This document shows positions 55,946 through 64,000 of a stretch of 64,000 bases of DNA, one piece after another. The translations under genes were made by a program, and so were the position numbers. Within the stretch, counting starts at the first letter, position 1. Each line of letters opens with the position of its first letter. The DNA is from Acidobacteriaceae bacterium (GTDB taxonomy: Bacteria > Acidobacteriota > Terriglobia > Terriglobales > Acidobacteriaceae): contig PLDC01000020.1 of assembly GCA_003134995.1 (NCBI GenBank), positions 86,211 to 150,210 on the forward strand, read 5' to 3'. The notes beneath the pieces were generated by a model that was not told where the DNA came from, did no database searches, and saw only the letters and a list, made by a program, of their open reading frames with translations.

Positions 55946-56302
55946 TCAGTCCGGAGTCAAGCCGAGATATTCGTCGTGTCCTTCAAAGACGGAGGCCAGC
56001 TTCGTGAGGCGAAACAATTGCTGCAATCGCGGTCCTATATTCACGAGCCTGATCTGGCACTTTTGTCGCTTCCCCGACACATACACGCTGACGAGCGCAC
56101 CTAAACCTGAGCTATCCATGTAGCTGACGTTGGTCAGATCGAGCACGATGGGCTTGCCTTCGGGAATCAGGCTTCGCACCGCGGTTTGCAGTGAGGATGA
56201 CGTCGTCGATGTGATCCTGCCGTTGCAGCGGACTAGAGTTTGCTCCGGAGTTTTTTCCGTCTCGAGATTTAATTCGGGAGGAGTGACGGTTTGTGCGGCC
56301 AT
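55946..56302 (-). CDS. STAS-domain anti-sigma factor antagonist-like protein
   Basis: 118 residues, the length of SpoIIAA/RsbV. The phosphorylation site is YMDSSGLGALVSVY with the acceptor Ser. The core is KPIVLDLTNVSYMDSSG. Such proteins free anti-sigma factors when dephosphorylated. The matching kinase is not in the window, although a Ser/Thr kinase occurs at 9.4-14.3 kb. GGAGG precedes the ATG. Alternatively a general STAS signalling module. Confidence 0.9.
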   Translation of the reverse strand: MAAQTVTPPELNLETEKTPEQTLVRCNGRITSTTSSSLQTAVRSLIPEGKPIVLDLTNVSYMDSSGLGALVSVYVSGKRQKCQIRLVNIGPRLQQLFRLTKLASVFEGHDEYLGLTPD

Positions 56303-56465
56303 GGCGGGCCTCCTTGGTCACCGAGCAGAAAGATCCGCCCACGTGAATGCCAATACGATACTCCCTGCAAGCGCAAAGTCAAGCCTGAGCGGTCGTCCTC
56401 ACAAAGCTGATCGCCAATTTCAATTGAGCCGGTTCAACTTGTGCGTTCGGGGCAATCCTCATATT

Positions 56466-57158
56466 TTAGCGATAGGCTTCCGGCGGCAATCCTGTGATGC
56501 GGATGCCGCCGTGGCCTTTGTGGCGGATGTTCAGGCCGATGAGCAGGGCTGTCATCTGTTCGAGGATGCGGGCGTTTTCCAGTTTGCCGCCGTCGATGGC
56601 GCGGACTCCGGGAAGCTTGGCGGCGAGCGCTCGCGTGAGTTGCGTGGCGTTGGCATCGTCGCTGCAAACGATTACGTCGCAGTCGAGCGGGTCGTCGCCG
56701 TTTAGAAGTTCGGCCGACAAGTTGTGAAATGCTGCCGCGACGCTCACTCCTTTGGGAATGAGTTCGGCGGCTTGCTGCGCGGATGAGCCTTGCCAGACGC
56801 CGAGAGTGCGGGAGGCGCGTCCGCCAACGCTGGCGGCGAGCGCGACGGTAGCATCGATCAGAATGCTGCCTGCGCGGATTGCGGGTTTGAGTTGCTTGAG
56901 CAGAGCAGCCTGGCCTTCGAACGGGACGGTGAGCACTAGAATATCTGCGGCGGCGCAGGCTGCGGAGTTTTCCATGCCGGAAACGCTGGCCTGATTTCCG
57001 GCTTTCTGCTTGATCTTGTCGGCAGCCTCTTGCGCGCGCTGCGCGTCGCGCGAACCGATGATGATAGTTTCTCCGGCGCGCGCCCAGCGCAGGGCGAGGC
57101 CAGTGCCGGCAGGCCCGGTTCCGCTCAGAATGGCGATGGGACGCGAGGTTTCGCTCAT
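56466..57158 (-). CDS. npdG: NADPH-dependent F420 reductase
   Basis: 230 residues. NADP-binding start ILSGTGPAGTGLALRWARAG with IIIGSRD, and F420-reductase blocks AAFHNLSAELL, DVIVCSDDANA and IDGGKLENARILEQMTALLIGLN. It transfers hydride between NADPH and F420. It overlaps cofH by 4 nt, the last gene of the F420 operon, so the cofactor is made and reduced from one transcript. Confidence 0.93.
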   Translation of the reverse strand: MSETSRPIAILSGTGPAGTGLALRWARAGETIIIGSRDAQRAQEAADKIKQKAGNQASVSGMENSAACAAADILVLTVPFEGQAALLKQLKPAIRAGSILIDATVALAASVGGRASRTLGVWQGSSAQQAAELIPKGVSVAAAFHNLSAELLNGDDPLDCDVIVCSDDANATQLTRALAAKLPGVRAIDGGKLENARILEQMTALLIGLNIRHKGHGGIRITGLPPEAYR

Positions 57159-58477
57159 GCGAATTCCGGCTGCAGCATTTCTTCAGCAGTGAGGTCTTCG
57201 AGCGGCGACTTAAGCTTGATGCGCGTATAGGTGGTGTTGCGCTCGGCGGGGACGCGGCCCATTTCTAAAATTAGTGATTGGAAATCTTCCGGAGCGGTGT
57301 ACTGCCCGGCGGTGGCTCCGGCTTCGCGCGAAATGTTTTCTTCCATCAACGTGCCGCCGTAATCGTTCGCACCGGCGTGCAGACACAGCTGCGAAAGTTG
57401 CCTGTTCAACTTTACCCATGAAACTTGAATGTTGTTGATGGAGCCGGCCAGCAGCAAGCGCGCCAGCGCGTGAACTTTAAGATGCTCGGCGAGAGTCGGT
57501 CCGCTGCGCGCCAAGCCTTGATGAAAGAGCAGCGTGTTTTGGTGGACGAAGCCGAGCGGGACGAATTCGGTGAAGCCTCCGGTTTCGTTCTGGATTTCGC
57601 GCAGCAAAAGCATCTGGCGCACCCAGTGCTCGGGCGTTTCAGTATGGCCGTACATCATTGTCGAAGTGGAGCGGATGCCGGCGCGGTGAGCGGTGCGGAT
57701 GACTTCGATCCACTGCGCGGTGGAGAGTTTGTTGGCCGAAAGAATGTGGCGGATTTCATCGTCGAGAATTTCAGCGGCCGTGCCGGGCAGCGTGCCCAGG
57801 CCGTTATCCTGCAGCATCGAAAGATAGTCGGCGAGCGGCATACCGGTGAGTTCTACGCCGTAGACGATTTCCATCGGCGAGAATGCGTGGATGTGCATTG
57901 CCGGGATGGCTCGCTTCACCGCGCGGAGAATGTCGCGGTAATAAAACGGAGGCAGGCCATGCGGCAAGCCGCCTTGAATGCACACTTCGGTGGCGCCGAG
58001 TTGCGCGGCTTCGACGGCTTTTTGCGCGACTTGATCCGGTTCGAGGAAATAGGTGTCGGATTCGCGCGGGCCGCGGCTGAAGGCGCAGAATTTGCATCCG
58101 ACGAAACAGATGTTGGTGAAGTTGATGTTGCGGTTCACCACGTAGGTTACGAGATTGCCGCAGAGTTCGGCGCGCAGCAGGTTGGCGGCGGCGAGCAGGC
58201 CGAGCAGGTCGTCGCCTTCGGCGTGAGCTAGCGCGAAGGCTTCTTCTTGCGAAAGGGAGTTGCCGTTTTGAGTTTCTAGAATTCGTTCCAGCGAGGAGCG
58301 CACGGTGGGCTCGACTTGCGACGCGACCTCGAACCAATCGAGTGACGGGAACCTTTCAAGTTCCGAGGATGAGAGTTCGCGGGGCACCAGTTCCTCCAAG
58401 CTGTTGGTATTCCAAGTTACTCCTAGATGCGGCTCTTTGGCGAGAGGGCGGGCTAATTTGACAGGCGCGTCGCCCAT
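57155..58477 (-). CDS. cofH: FO synthase subunit 2 (radical SAM), CofH
   Basis: 440 residues. The radical-SAM cluster motif is CFVGCKFC (CxxxCxxC) after NRNINFTN. The CofH blocks CIQGGLPHGLPPFYYRDILR and MHIHAFSPMEI distinguish it from MqnC/CofG. With CofG it joins tyrosine and the ribityl-diaminouracil to give the deazaflavin FO. A 38-bp-arm hairpin ends 7 nt before this start codon and no Shine-Dalgarno is visible, unlike the other genes of the operon. Confidence 0.94.
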   Translation of the reverse strand: MGDAPVKLARPLAKEPHLGVTWNTNSLEELVPRELSSSELERFPSLDWFEVASQVEPTVRSSLERILETQNGNSLSQEEAFALAHAEGDDLLGLLAAANLLRAELCGNLVTYVVNRNINFTNICFVGCKFCAFSRGPRESDTYFLEPDQVAQKAVEAAQLGATEVCIQGGLPHGLPPFYYRDILRAVKRAIPAMHIHAFSPMEIVYGVELTGMPLADYLSMLQDNGLGTLPGTAAEILDDEIRHILSANKLSTAQWIEVIRTAHRAGIRSTSTMMYGHTETPEHWVRQMLLLREIQNETGGFTEFVPLGFVHQNTLLFHQGLARSGPTLAEHLKVHALARLLLAGSINNIQVSWVKLNRQLSQLCLHAGANDYGGTLMEENISREAGATAGQYTAPEDFQSLILEMGRVPAERNTTYTRIKLKSPLEDLTAEEMLQPEFA

Positions 58478-58484
58478 TGCGATC

Positions 58485-58585
58485 TGTCGTCCCGAGCGAA
58501 GCGAGGGATCTTGGTGTTTGCCCTCACAATGAAGTGTTGCCGGTGCAGGCGAACACCAAGGTCCCTCGCTTCGCTCGGGATGACA
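58485..58585. repeat. Long hairpin between cofE and cofH
   Basis: Arms of 38 bp at 58485-58522 and 58548-58585 agree at 35 positions, and all three differences are G-U compatible in plus-strand RNA. The core is CCCGAGCGAAGCGAGGGA, and the loop is 25 nt. A half-copy of the same core (CCCGAGCGACAGCGAGGGA) occurs at the window end, so this is a dispersed family. Confidence 0.9.
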
Positions 58586-58619
58586 AGTGTGTCCGGTCCG
58601 CCGCGATTTTAAGAACTGT

Positions 58620-59441
58620 CTAGCGGAATAAGTCGTTGGCCGCGGGGCGGATTAGGTCGCTGGCGCGGCCTTGGCCGGGTTCGTAGGGAAATCCGCGGAT
58701 GATGCATGCGGGGGTGCGGTTAAGTTTGCCGCAGACGAGTCCGGCAGCTGAGGCGAGTTCGTCGGCGACGGCTTCGACGCTAGCATTCAGTTTGTAACCG
58801 TGCGAATCCTGGCGACCGCGATCGTCGCGCAGAGCTTTCATCCCAGCGATGCCGATGCAGAAATCGACAAGGCCTTCGCGCCAGGGACGTCCGAATGTGT
58901 CGGTGATGAGAACTGGAATGGTGAGCGCGGTGCTCTTCTTGAGTTCACGATGAAGTTTGCGCGCGGAGAGGTCAGGGTCGGCCGGTAGAAGCAGGGCGTG
59001 GCTGCCGCCATCGACGTTAGAGACGTCGACTCCGCTGTTGGCGCAGATGAAGCCGTGACGCGTCTCGGTGATGAGCACGCCATTCTTGCGGCGGATGATG
59101 GAGCGACTCTCGCGCAGGGCTAGCTCGATGACGCGAGCATCGAGTTTGTATTTTTTTGCCCAGGCGATCGAATCGGCCGAGGGTTTGATCGTTGCCAGAT
59201 CTACGATTCGGCCTTCCGCTTTGGAAACGATTTTGTGTTTCACAACGAGAATGTCGCCGGGGGCGAGCGATATTTTGTTTTGCCGAAGGGAGTGCAAAAG
59301 TTTCTCAGCGACTGAATCACCGGGATGGATTTCGTCGGCGACAGGGATGCCGATGACGCGCAGATCGGCCGACGAATTGATTGGGCGTTGATTCTTCCGC
59401 CCCTTCGCGGCTGCTTTGTGGCCGTGGCGAATTGCGCTCAC
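58620..59441 (-). CDS. cofE: Coenzyme F420-0:L-glutamate ligase
   Basis: 273 residues if it starts at the GTG at 59441, which overlaps the cofC stop as GTGA; upstream codons would overlap cofC further. CofE motifs: VIGIPVADEIHPGDSVAEKL, GDILVVKHKIVSKAEGR, GFICANSGVDVSNVDGG and VLITDTFGRPWREGLVDFCIGIAG. It adds glutamates to F420-0 using GTP. It lacks the nitroreductase-like C-terminal domain of mycobacterial FbiB. Confidence 0.93.
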   Translation of the reverse strand: MSAIRHGHKAAAKGRKNQRPINSSADLRVIGIPVADEIHPGDSVAEKLLHSLRQNKISLAPGDILVVKHKIVSKAEGRIVDLATIKPSADSIAWAKKYKLDARVIELALRESRSIIRRKNGVLITETRHGFICANSGVDVSNVDGGSHALLLPADPDLSARKLHRELKKSTALTIPVLITDTFGRPWREGLVDFCIGIAGMKALRDDRGRQDSHGYKLNASVEAVADELASAAGLVCGKLNRTPACIIRGFPYEPGQGRASDLIRPAANDLFR

Positions 59442-60100
59442 GCGCCCTCCGTCCTTATGGTGAGCGAGCGGCCGTCCTGCGCCCACTGGCGAAGCAGGCT
59501 CTGGGTGCGGGTTTCGCCGGGTTGAGTCAGAAGCCGCTGCAAATCTTCGGGATTATCCACGTCGATTGCGATCCCGGGCAATTGCAGCACGACGCATTCT
59601 TTGCCGGTGGCGCGAGCTGCGGCCAAGTGCGGTTTGAAACTGTCGTTGCCGAAGCGCAACGGGAACAGATTCGCGGGGCGGCGGAAGGCGGCGTTGGTGC
59701 CGCGTCCGTCGGAGGCGGGCGCGAGCACCGCACCTTCTGCCGGAGCTTGGGCGAGAATCTGCTCGAGTTCGCCCGCCTGAATCAGAGGAATGTCGGCGGG
59801 GATCACGAGCGTGCTGTCGCAACCGAGCACCACGCAAAGTCGCGTAGCCATATCTATTGCGCCTGTTTCGCCGAGGTTGGAGGGGTCGGGAATAATTTCG
59901 AAATCATATTGCCGCGCGAGTTCGACAGCGAACGGGTCGCCGGTTACCAGCGCGCACGCGGGGCGCTGCGGCCAGGCAGCAATCGCGGCGACAACATCGT
60001 GCAGCATGGCCTGCGCCAGTTCCGTGCGCGCGGATTGGTCGAGCACGGCAGCGAGCCGCTGCTTGGCCGCCGACAGATTCTTGACGGGAATGAGAATCAC
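59438..60100 (-). CDS. cofC: 2-phospholactate/phosphoenolpyruvate guanylyltransferase
   Basis: 220 residues with the nucleotidyltransferase start ILIPVKNLSAAKQRLA, then VIPADIPLIQ and LAPASDGRGTNAAFRRP followed by FGNDSFKPHLAAA. It activates 2-phospholactate or, as FbiD does, phosphoenolpyruvate with GTP for CofD; which substrate is used cannot be told. Overlaps both cofD and cofE by 4 nt. Confidence 0.93.
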   Translation of the reverse strand: MILIPVKNLSAAKQRLAAVLDQSARTELAQAMLHDVVAAIAAWPQRPACALVTGDPFAVELARQYDFEIIPDPSNLGETGAIDMATRLCVVLGCDSTLVIPADIPLIQAGELEQILAQAPAEGAVLAPASDGRGTNAAFRRPANLFPLRFGNDSFKPHLAAARATGKECVVLQLPGIAIDVDNPEDLQRLLTQPGETRTQSLLRQWAQDGRSLTIRTEGA

Positions 60101-61101
60101 GGCTGCTCGACGGCGGTACGCGCTGCTGATTTTTCGGACGCGGCCTCAGTCGCAGGCGATTGCTCGGAAAGCAGTCCGCTGATCGCGTGCGAAAGAACCG
60201 TGCGAGCGAGCGCGGCGCGGTCGTCGACGGTCCGCATGATGGTTTGCGCGCACTGCACCTGCAGACCGTTTTGGCGAAGCGCTTCCGCCGCGCGTGTGTC
60301 GCGCGTGTCGCAAACGAGAAGATCGAGAAAATCTTCATAAGCCTTGGCTACGCCTGCGATTGAGCAAGGCAAACCTTGCGCGGTCATAAGAATGCCTGCG
60401 GGGCCTGCAACGGCGGCGTTTCCGATGATCGGACTCACCGCAGCCACTTTGCCGCGCGCGCTGCGCAGCGCATCGAGAATCCCCGGCACTGAAAGAATCG
60501 GTCCGATGCTGGTGATGGGATTGCTCGGAGCGATGATGACCGCGTCGGCGGAGAGAATGGCTTCGATCACACCCGGCGCCGGCTCGGCGTCGGAGGAACC
60601 GGCGAAGCGCACCGAGTTCACAGGGTCCTGATACCAGCGCTGCACGAAATACTCTTCGAAACTCAGTTCGCCGGAGGGCGTGTCCACGCGGGTCTCAACG
60701 CGCGAATCGCTCATGGGAAGCACGCGGGCCTTCACTCCCAGCTTTTCGCAGATGGTCGATGTCGCTTCAGAAAGCGTTTTGCCCTCGGCCAGCAGGCGCG
60801 AACGCAACAGGTGCATCGCCAGGTCGCGATCGCCGGTGTGAAACCATGTGGGCTCGCCGAGTTGCCCCATGGCTTGGAGGCAAAGAAATGTATCGCCCTT
60901 CACGCCCCAGCCGCGCTCGCGGCTGAGCATGCCGGAAAGCGCGTAAGTTATGGAATCAATGTCGGGAGATACGTAAAGTCCCCACCACAGCAAATCGTCA
61001 CCGGTGTTGACGATCAAAGTAATTTCTTCAGCCGGTATAACTTGGCTAAGGCCATCGACGAACTTTGCACCGCCCGTGCCACCGGTGAGCACACAGATCA
61101 T
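60097..61101 (-). CDS. cofD: 2-phospho-L-lactate transferase
   Basis: 334 residues. CofD motifs: LTGGTGGAKFVDGL at the start, NTGDDLLWWGLYVSPDIDSI, WGVKGDTFLCLQAMGQLGEP with WFHTGDRDLA, and VIIAPSNPITSIGPILSVPGI. It moves the phospholactyl/phosphoenolpyruvyl group to FO. Coupled by 4-nt overlaps to cofG and cofC. Confidence 0.95.
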   Translation of the reverse strand: MICVLTGGTGGAKFVDGLSQVIPAEEITLIVNTGDDLLWWGLYVSPDIDSITYALSGMLSRERGWGVKGDTFLCLQAMGQLGEPTWFHTGDRDLAMHLLRSRLLAEGKTLSEATSTICEKLGVKARVLPMSDSRVETRVDTPSGELSFEEYFVQRWYQDPVNSVRFAGSSDAEPAPGVIEAILSADAVIIAPSNPITSIGPILSVPGILDALRSARGKVAAVSPIIGNAAVAGPAGILMTAQGLPCSIAGVAKAYEDFLDLLVCDTRDTRAAEALRQNGLQVQCAQTIMRTVDDRAALARTVLSHAISGLLSEQSPATEAASEKSAARTAVEQP

Positions 61102-62357
61102 GCGGCCCTCGTTTCTCTATGTTTGGCGAGGCCTTCGCGGTCGCTCGCGGCTTGAAGTTTTTCTGAAAGCAATCCGGATTTCGATACGACTGCCGGCAAA
61201 AATTCGGGATAGACCGGCAAGCGCTGGCGCAACTGAAATCCTTTGCTCTCAGTGCGCAGTCGCAATTGCTCGAGATGCGGCCAGGGTTTTTCGGGATTGA
61301 TATAGTCAGGGGTCAATGGCGAAATTCCTCCCCAATCGTTGATGCCGGCGTCCAGCAACTCTTCATAATAAGGTGCATTAAGGTTGGGAGGCGCTTGAAT
61401 ATTGACGTTCGGCATTAACAAGCGAGCTACTGCCACGGCGCGCAGCATTTCTCCCTCGCTCGGTTCGGGAACGTGCGCCATTGGAATGTTGGGCTTGGCG
61501 CGGAAGTTTTGCACGATCACTTCCTGGATATGTCCGTAGCGCTCGTGCAGATCGCGAATGGCGAGCAGAGTCTCGACGCGGTCTTCGGACGTTTCTCCGA
61601 TGCCGATGAGCAAGCCGGTAGTGAACGGGACTTGCTGCTTTCCGGCCTCTTCAATGGTGCGCAGGCGTTTGGCTGGAACTTTGTCAGGAGCGTTGTCGTG
61701 GGCCGCGCCGGAGGCGAGCAGGGCGGCGTTTGTGGTCTCGAGCATCAAGCCCATGCTCGGCGAAACGGCGGCGAGACGGGTAATCCATTCGGCGCTAAGC
61801 AATCCAGGATTCGGGTGCGGGAGCAAAGTGGTTTCGCGCAGTACTAGTTCGCACATGGCTTCAAGATAGTGCAGCGTGGATTTGTATCCGAGATGGCGCA
61901 ACGTTTCGCGCATCTCGGGGAAGAGCAGTTCGGGTTTGTCGCCGAGGCTAAAGAGAGCTTCGGTGCATCCCAGTTGTTCTCCGGCGCGTGCGACCGCGAG
62001 AACATCTGCGGGAGCCATGGTATGTGCGCCGGGTTCTCCGGGATCACGGCGGAAAGTGCAGTAGCCGCAATAGTCGCGGCACAGATTGGTCAGCGGCAGG
62101 AAAACCTTCCGCGAGTAGGTGAGCACGCCGGGCTTGAAGTTATCTCTTGCGGCGCGGGCGGCAGCGAGCAGAGTGGGGAGATCATCGTCACTGCAGTTGA
62201 TCAGGCGCAGGGCGAGTTCGCGCGAGATGGGCGAGCCGGGTTGCAGATCGGCTAGCTCTGCCGCGCACGATGAGGCACGCTCCTGAGCGGACGTTCTGAT
62301 GGCGATTAGTGTCACGATGCCCGGTTCCGCGACGTGCGGATGCATCGAATCATACAA
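61098..62357 (-). CDS. cofG: FO synthase subunit 1 (radical SAM), CofG
   Basis: 419 residues; the start may be the fifth codon ATG instead. The cluster motif is CRDYCGYC (CxxxCxxC) in PLTNLCRDYCGYCTFRRDPG. CofG blocks: CTEALFSLGDKPE, GLMLETTN, IVQNFRAKPNIPM and GINDWGGISPLTPDYINPEK. Separate cofG and cofH genes contrast with the fused FbiC of actinobacteria. First gene of the operon, beginning directly beside three heptamer units. Confidence 0.94.
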   Translation of the reverse strand: MYDSMHPHVAEPGIVTLIAIRTSAQERASSCAAELADLQPGSPISRELALRLINCSDDDLPTLLAAARAARDNFKPGVLTYSRKVFLPLTNLCRDYCGYCTFRRDPGEPGAHTMAPADVLAVARAGEQLGCTEALFSLGDKPELLFPEMRETLRHLGYKSTLHYLEAMCELVLRETTLLPHPNPGLLSAEWITRLAAVSPSMGLMLETTNAALLASGAAHDNAPDKVPAKRLRTIEEAGKQQVPFTTGLLIGIGETSEDRVETLLAIRDLHERYGHIQEVIVQNFRAKPNIPMAHVPEPSEGEMLRAVAVARLLMPNVNIQAPPNLNAPYYEELLDAGINDWGGISPLTPDYINPEKPWPHLEQLRLRTESKGFQLRQRLPVYPEFLPAVVSKSGLLSEKLQAASDREGLAKHRETRAA

Positions 62358-62378
62358 CAGTGGTCAGTGGCTAGCGTG
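62358..62378. repeat. Short YAG-type heptamer array upstream of cofG
   Basis: CAGTGGT, CAGTGGC, TAGCGTG in 7-nt register, touching the cofG start codon on the complementary strand. Confidence 0.65.
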
Positions 62379-62718
62379 CGGAGCCGTGGCCCCAAGCTGG
62401 ATACCAGTTGAGGGGATCGTGCGACAGGGCCCAAGAAAAGATCGATGGCAACACTCTGAACCGCTCACCTTTTGATGACGCGAAAAAACAGCCCCGCTCA
62501 AGCAAAGGCTCGGGCGAGGCTTAAGGAGAGGCCAAGAGACTTGTAGCTTATGAGGGTGGTCGGTGGATCGAATACTGTCAAAAGTAACAGGAGAAAAAAA
62601 GCCGAACCGTGCGCCTGCGGCAGGGGGCGAAATTAGCCCCCCGCGCTCACTGACGCGGACAGTCCATTGGCATGCTAATGTAAGCAGTCGCGGCCTGAAA
62701 ACCGCAGGCGTTCTTGCT
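62379..62718. other. Divergent spacer between cofG and the flavin reductase
   Basis: No gene recognised. GGGGGC-GAAATTA-GCCCCC (62623-62641) is a strong 6-bp hairpin in the leader of the flavin reductase. No tRNA or known riboswitch was recognised. Confidence 0.5.
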
Positions 62719-63216
62719 ATGAGCCTGAGCCCAGCTGAATTTCGTAAAGCCATGGGATGCTTCGCCACGGGAGTGACCATTATCACTCTTGACCTCGATG
62801 GCGAAGTGCATGGCATGACCGCCAACGCATTCTCGTCGGTGTCGCTCGATCCGCCGCTGCTGCTGGTTTGCGTGGATCATAGCGCTCACACCCATGCTCA
62901 CATGCATTCCAAGAAACGCTTTGGGGTCAATATTCTGGCCGAGAATCAGCGGGAGATTTCTGACTACTACGCGCGGCCGGTGCACACTCACGACCAGGCT
63001 GAAGAGATAGCTGGAGCGCGCTTTGACCGCACCGAGAAGGGAACTCCGATATTGCACGGGGCGCTCGCCTACGTGGAGTGCCGCTTGCAATCGGCCCAAG
63101 TCGCCGGCGACCATACCATCTTTATCGCCGAAGTGGAGCACGTTGTGGTGCGCCAGGGCGAACCGCTGTTGTTCTTTCGAGGCAAGTACCGGCACATTGG
63201 CGAGGGAGTTGGCTAG
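62719..63216 (+). CDS. Flavin reductase-like FMN-binding protein
   Basis: 165 residues from the ATG at 62719. It follows the flavin-reductase (split-barrel) pattern: FRKAMGCFATGVTIITL, VHGMTANAFSSVSLDPPLLLVCVD, FGVNILAENQREISDYYA and C-terminal EPLLFFRGKYRHI. It would reduce FMN with NAD(P)H or act as the reductase of a two-component monooxygenase. Divergent from the F420 operon, so a role in deazaflavin metabolism is possible but unproven. The upstream region lacks a strong ribosome site. Confidence 0.85.
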   Translation: MSLSPAEFRKAMGCFATGVTIITLDLDGEVHGMTANAFSSVSLDPPLLLVCVDHSAHTHAHMHSKKRFGVNILAENQREISDYYARPVHTHDQAEEIAGARFDRTEKGTPILHGALAYVECRLQSAQVAGDHTIFIAEVEHVVVRQGEPLLFFRGKYRHIGEGVG

Positions 63217-63363
63217 AGAGTATGAAATTGGTAAAGGTCCGGCGCGCCTATGAGAAGAACGCCGGACCGGAGGGACTCGCAGACGTTTCATCCATAGTTG
63301 CCCGGTCGCCCTGTGCGGGGCAAGGTTAGATGTCACAGGGTGCTTGTGACGGGGTCACAAAGG

Positions 63364-63541
63364 CAGTGGTCAGTGGTCAGTGTTCAGTGGTCAGTTGAAA
63401 ATCCCGCATCCGCCACTTTTAGGTGTCGTCGAACATCTAAAGAGCAGTGGTCAGTGGCTAGTGATCAGTGGTCAGCAAAACCTTGGCTCTCTTAGGTTTT
63501 TAAGATTTTACTGACCCCTAGCCACTGACCACTGACCACTG
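63364..63541. repeat. Three YAG-type heptamer arrays (two direct, one inverted)
   Basis: Array 1 (63364-63398): CAGTGGT, CAGTGGT, CAGTGTT, CAGTGGT, CAGTTGA. Array 2 (63445-63479): CAGTGGT, CAGTGGC, TAGTGAT, CAGTGGT, CAGCAAA. Array 3 (63511-63541) is inverted, its complement reading CAGTGGT, CAGTGGT, CAGTGGC, TAGGGGT. It fills most of the gap between the flavin reductase and msrB. No gene in the gap. Confidence 0.92.
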
Positions 63542-63557
63542 AATTTGGAGCCAATTC

Positions 63558-63968
63558 ATGACAGAGAAAATTGCAAAGAGCGAGTCAGAGTGGAAGCAGA
63601 AGCTTACGCCGGAGCAATATCACGTCACCCGCCAGGCAGGAACTGAGCCGGCGTTCACTGGCAAATACTGGAAGACCAAGGACGCGGGCACGTATCACTG
63701 CGTCTGTTGCGGGGAACCGTTGTTTGATTCCTCGACGAAATTCGATTCCGGAACCGGCTGGCCAAGCTTCTACAAGCCGGCGGACGAGGGCAAGGTCGAG
63801 GAGCACAAGGATTCGGCTTACGGGATGGTTCGCACCGAGGCGCGCTGTGCGAAGTGTGGCGCGCACCTCGGGCACGTGTTTGAGGATGGCCCTGCGCCGA
63901 CCGGGCTGCGGTATTGCATGAACTCGGCCTCGCTGGATTTGAAGCAGGCAGAGAAAGAGAAGAAGTAG
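63558..63968 (+). CDS. msrB: Peptide-methionine (R)-S-oxide reductase
   Basis: 136 residues, standard MsrB length. Zn-binding CVCCGEPLF and [23 protein letters not shown] substrate loop and catalytic Cys in [10 protein letters not shown]. It repairs methionine-R-sulfoxide. GGAG lies 8 nt upstream of the ATG. Confidence 0.96.
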   Translation: MTEKIAKSESEWKQKLTPEQYHVTRQAGTEPAFTGKYWKTKDAGTYHCVCCGEPLFDSSTKFDSGTGWPSFYKPADEGKVEEHKDSAYGMVRTEARCAKCGAHLGHVFEDGPAPTGLRYCMNSASLDLKQAEKEKK

Positions 63969-63974
63969 CTATTT

Positions 63975-64000
63975 TGTCTTCCCGAGCGACAGCGAGGGAT
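63975..64000. repeat. Half-copy of the cofH hairpin family, cut by the window end
   Basis: TGTCTTCCCGAGCGACAGCG continuing AGGGAT matches the left arm of the 58485-58585 hairpin with few differences. The second arm, if any, lies outside the window. Confidence 0.75.

Noticed and set aside
62379..62718. FMN riboswitch in the flavin reductase leader
   Set aside because: I looked for the conserved multi-helix consensus and saw only a single GGGGGC/GCCCCC hairpin.
63364..63541. CRISPR array
   Set aside because: The repeat unit is 7 nt with no unique spacers and no cas genes, so this is tandem repetition.

Overview
The window looks like a chromosome segment from an Acidobacteriota (Terriglobia-like) soil bacterium. 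The grounds are moderately high GC, an Oar-type TonB-dependent receptor with an N-terminal carboxypeptidase-regulatory domain, an S53 (sedolisin) peptidase with pro-domain, a HAF-repeat protein, an isoquinoline-1-oxidoreductase-type molybdoenzyme and a complete coenzyme F420 operon. This assignment is inferred from gene families, not from a marker gene. I saw no rRNA, tRNA or CRISPR array.

Regions. 1-14.3 kb (minus strand): a partial secreted protein, the TonB-dependent receptor, a giant alpha-2-macroglobulin and a giant Ser/Thr kinase with TPR, transmembrane and PEGA parts. 14.4-18.4 kb: a small lipoprotein, a cytochrome c/PQQ-type sugar dehydrogenase and a PoxB-type pyruvate oxidase. 18.5-25.2 kb: a respiratory formate dehydrogenase. 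Its alpha subunit reads through an in-frame UGA as selenocysteine (two apparent open frames, one gene), followed by fdoH and fdoI. fdhE lies divergently upstream, and a REP-associated transposase between two 95-bp BIME-like elements sits in the gap between fdoG and fdhE. 25.3-37.8 kb: sedolisin, atypical receiver protein, mazEF, HIT protein, DUF4239 protein, rlpA, an AbrB/PIN toxin-antitoxin pair, mutY, a redoxin and a lipoprotein with a barrel-like domain. 37.8-42.1 kb: iorA-iorB-cytochrome c and a DyP peroxidase. 42.2-49 kb: a cyclase-like protein, HAF-repeat protein, PD-(D/E)XK protein, GlsB-type protein, brnTA and an aldo/keto reductase. 49-56.3 kb: TonB-like protein, CpaE-like ATPase, PilZ protein, a paralogue of the 36-kb lipoprotein, an MFS exporter and a STAS protein. 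56.4-63.2 kb: cofG-cofD-cofC-cofE-cofH-npdG, all needed to build the F420 chromophore and reduce it with NADPH, mostly with 4-nt overlaps, and a divergent flavin reductase. The window ends with msrB.

The most unusual signal is not a gene. At least eight intergenic loci carry short arrays of a 7-nt unit beginning CAG or TAG (YAG followed by four bases). Units are alike within a locus and different between loci, and arrays are often paired in inverted orientation. A ninth heptamer array of a different unit lies inside the TonB-like coding sequence, and an 8-nt version splits the fdo operon. Other palindromes include a 38-bp-arm hairpin ending 7 nt before the cofH start codon, a 51-bp-arm inverted repeat beside the AbrB/PIN pair, and palindromes overlapping the promoters of all three toxin-antitoxin pairs.
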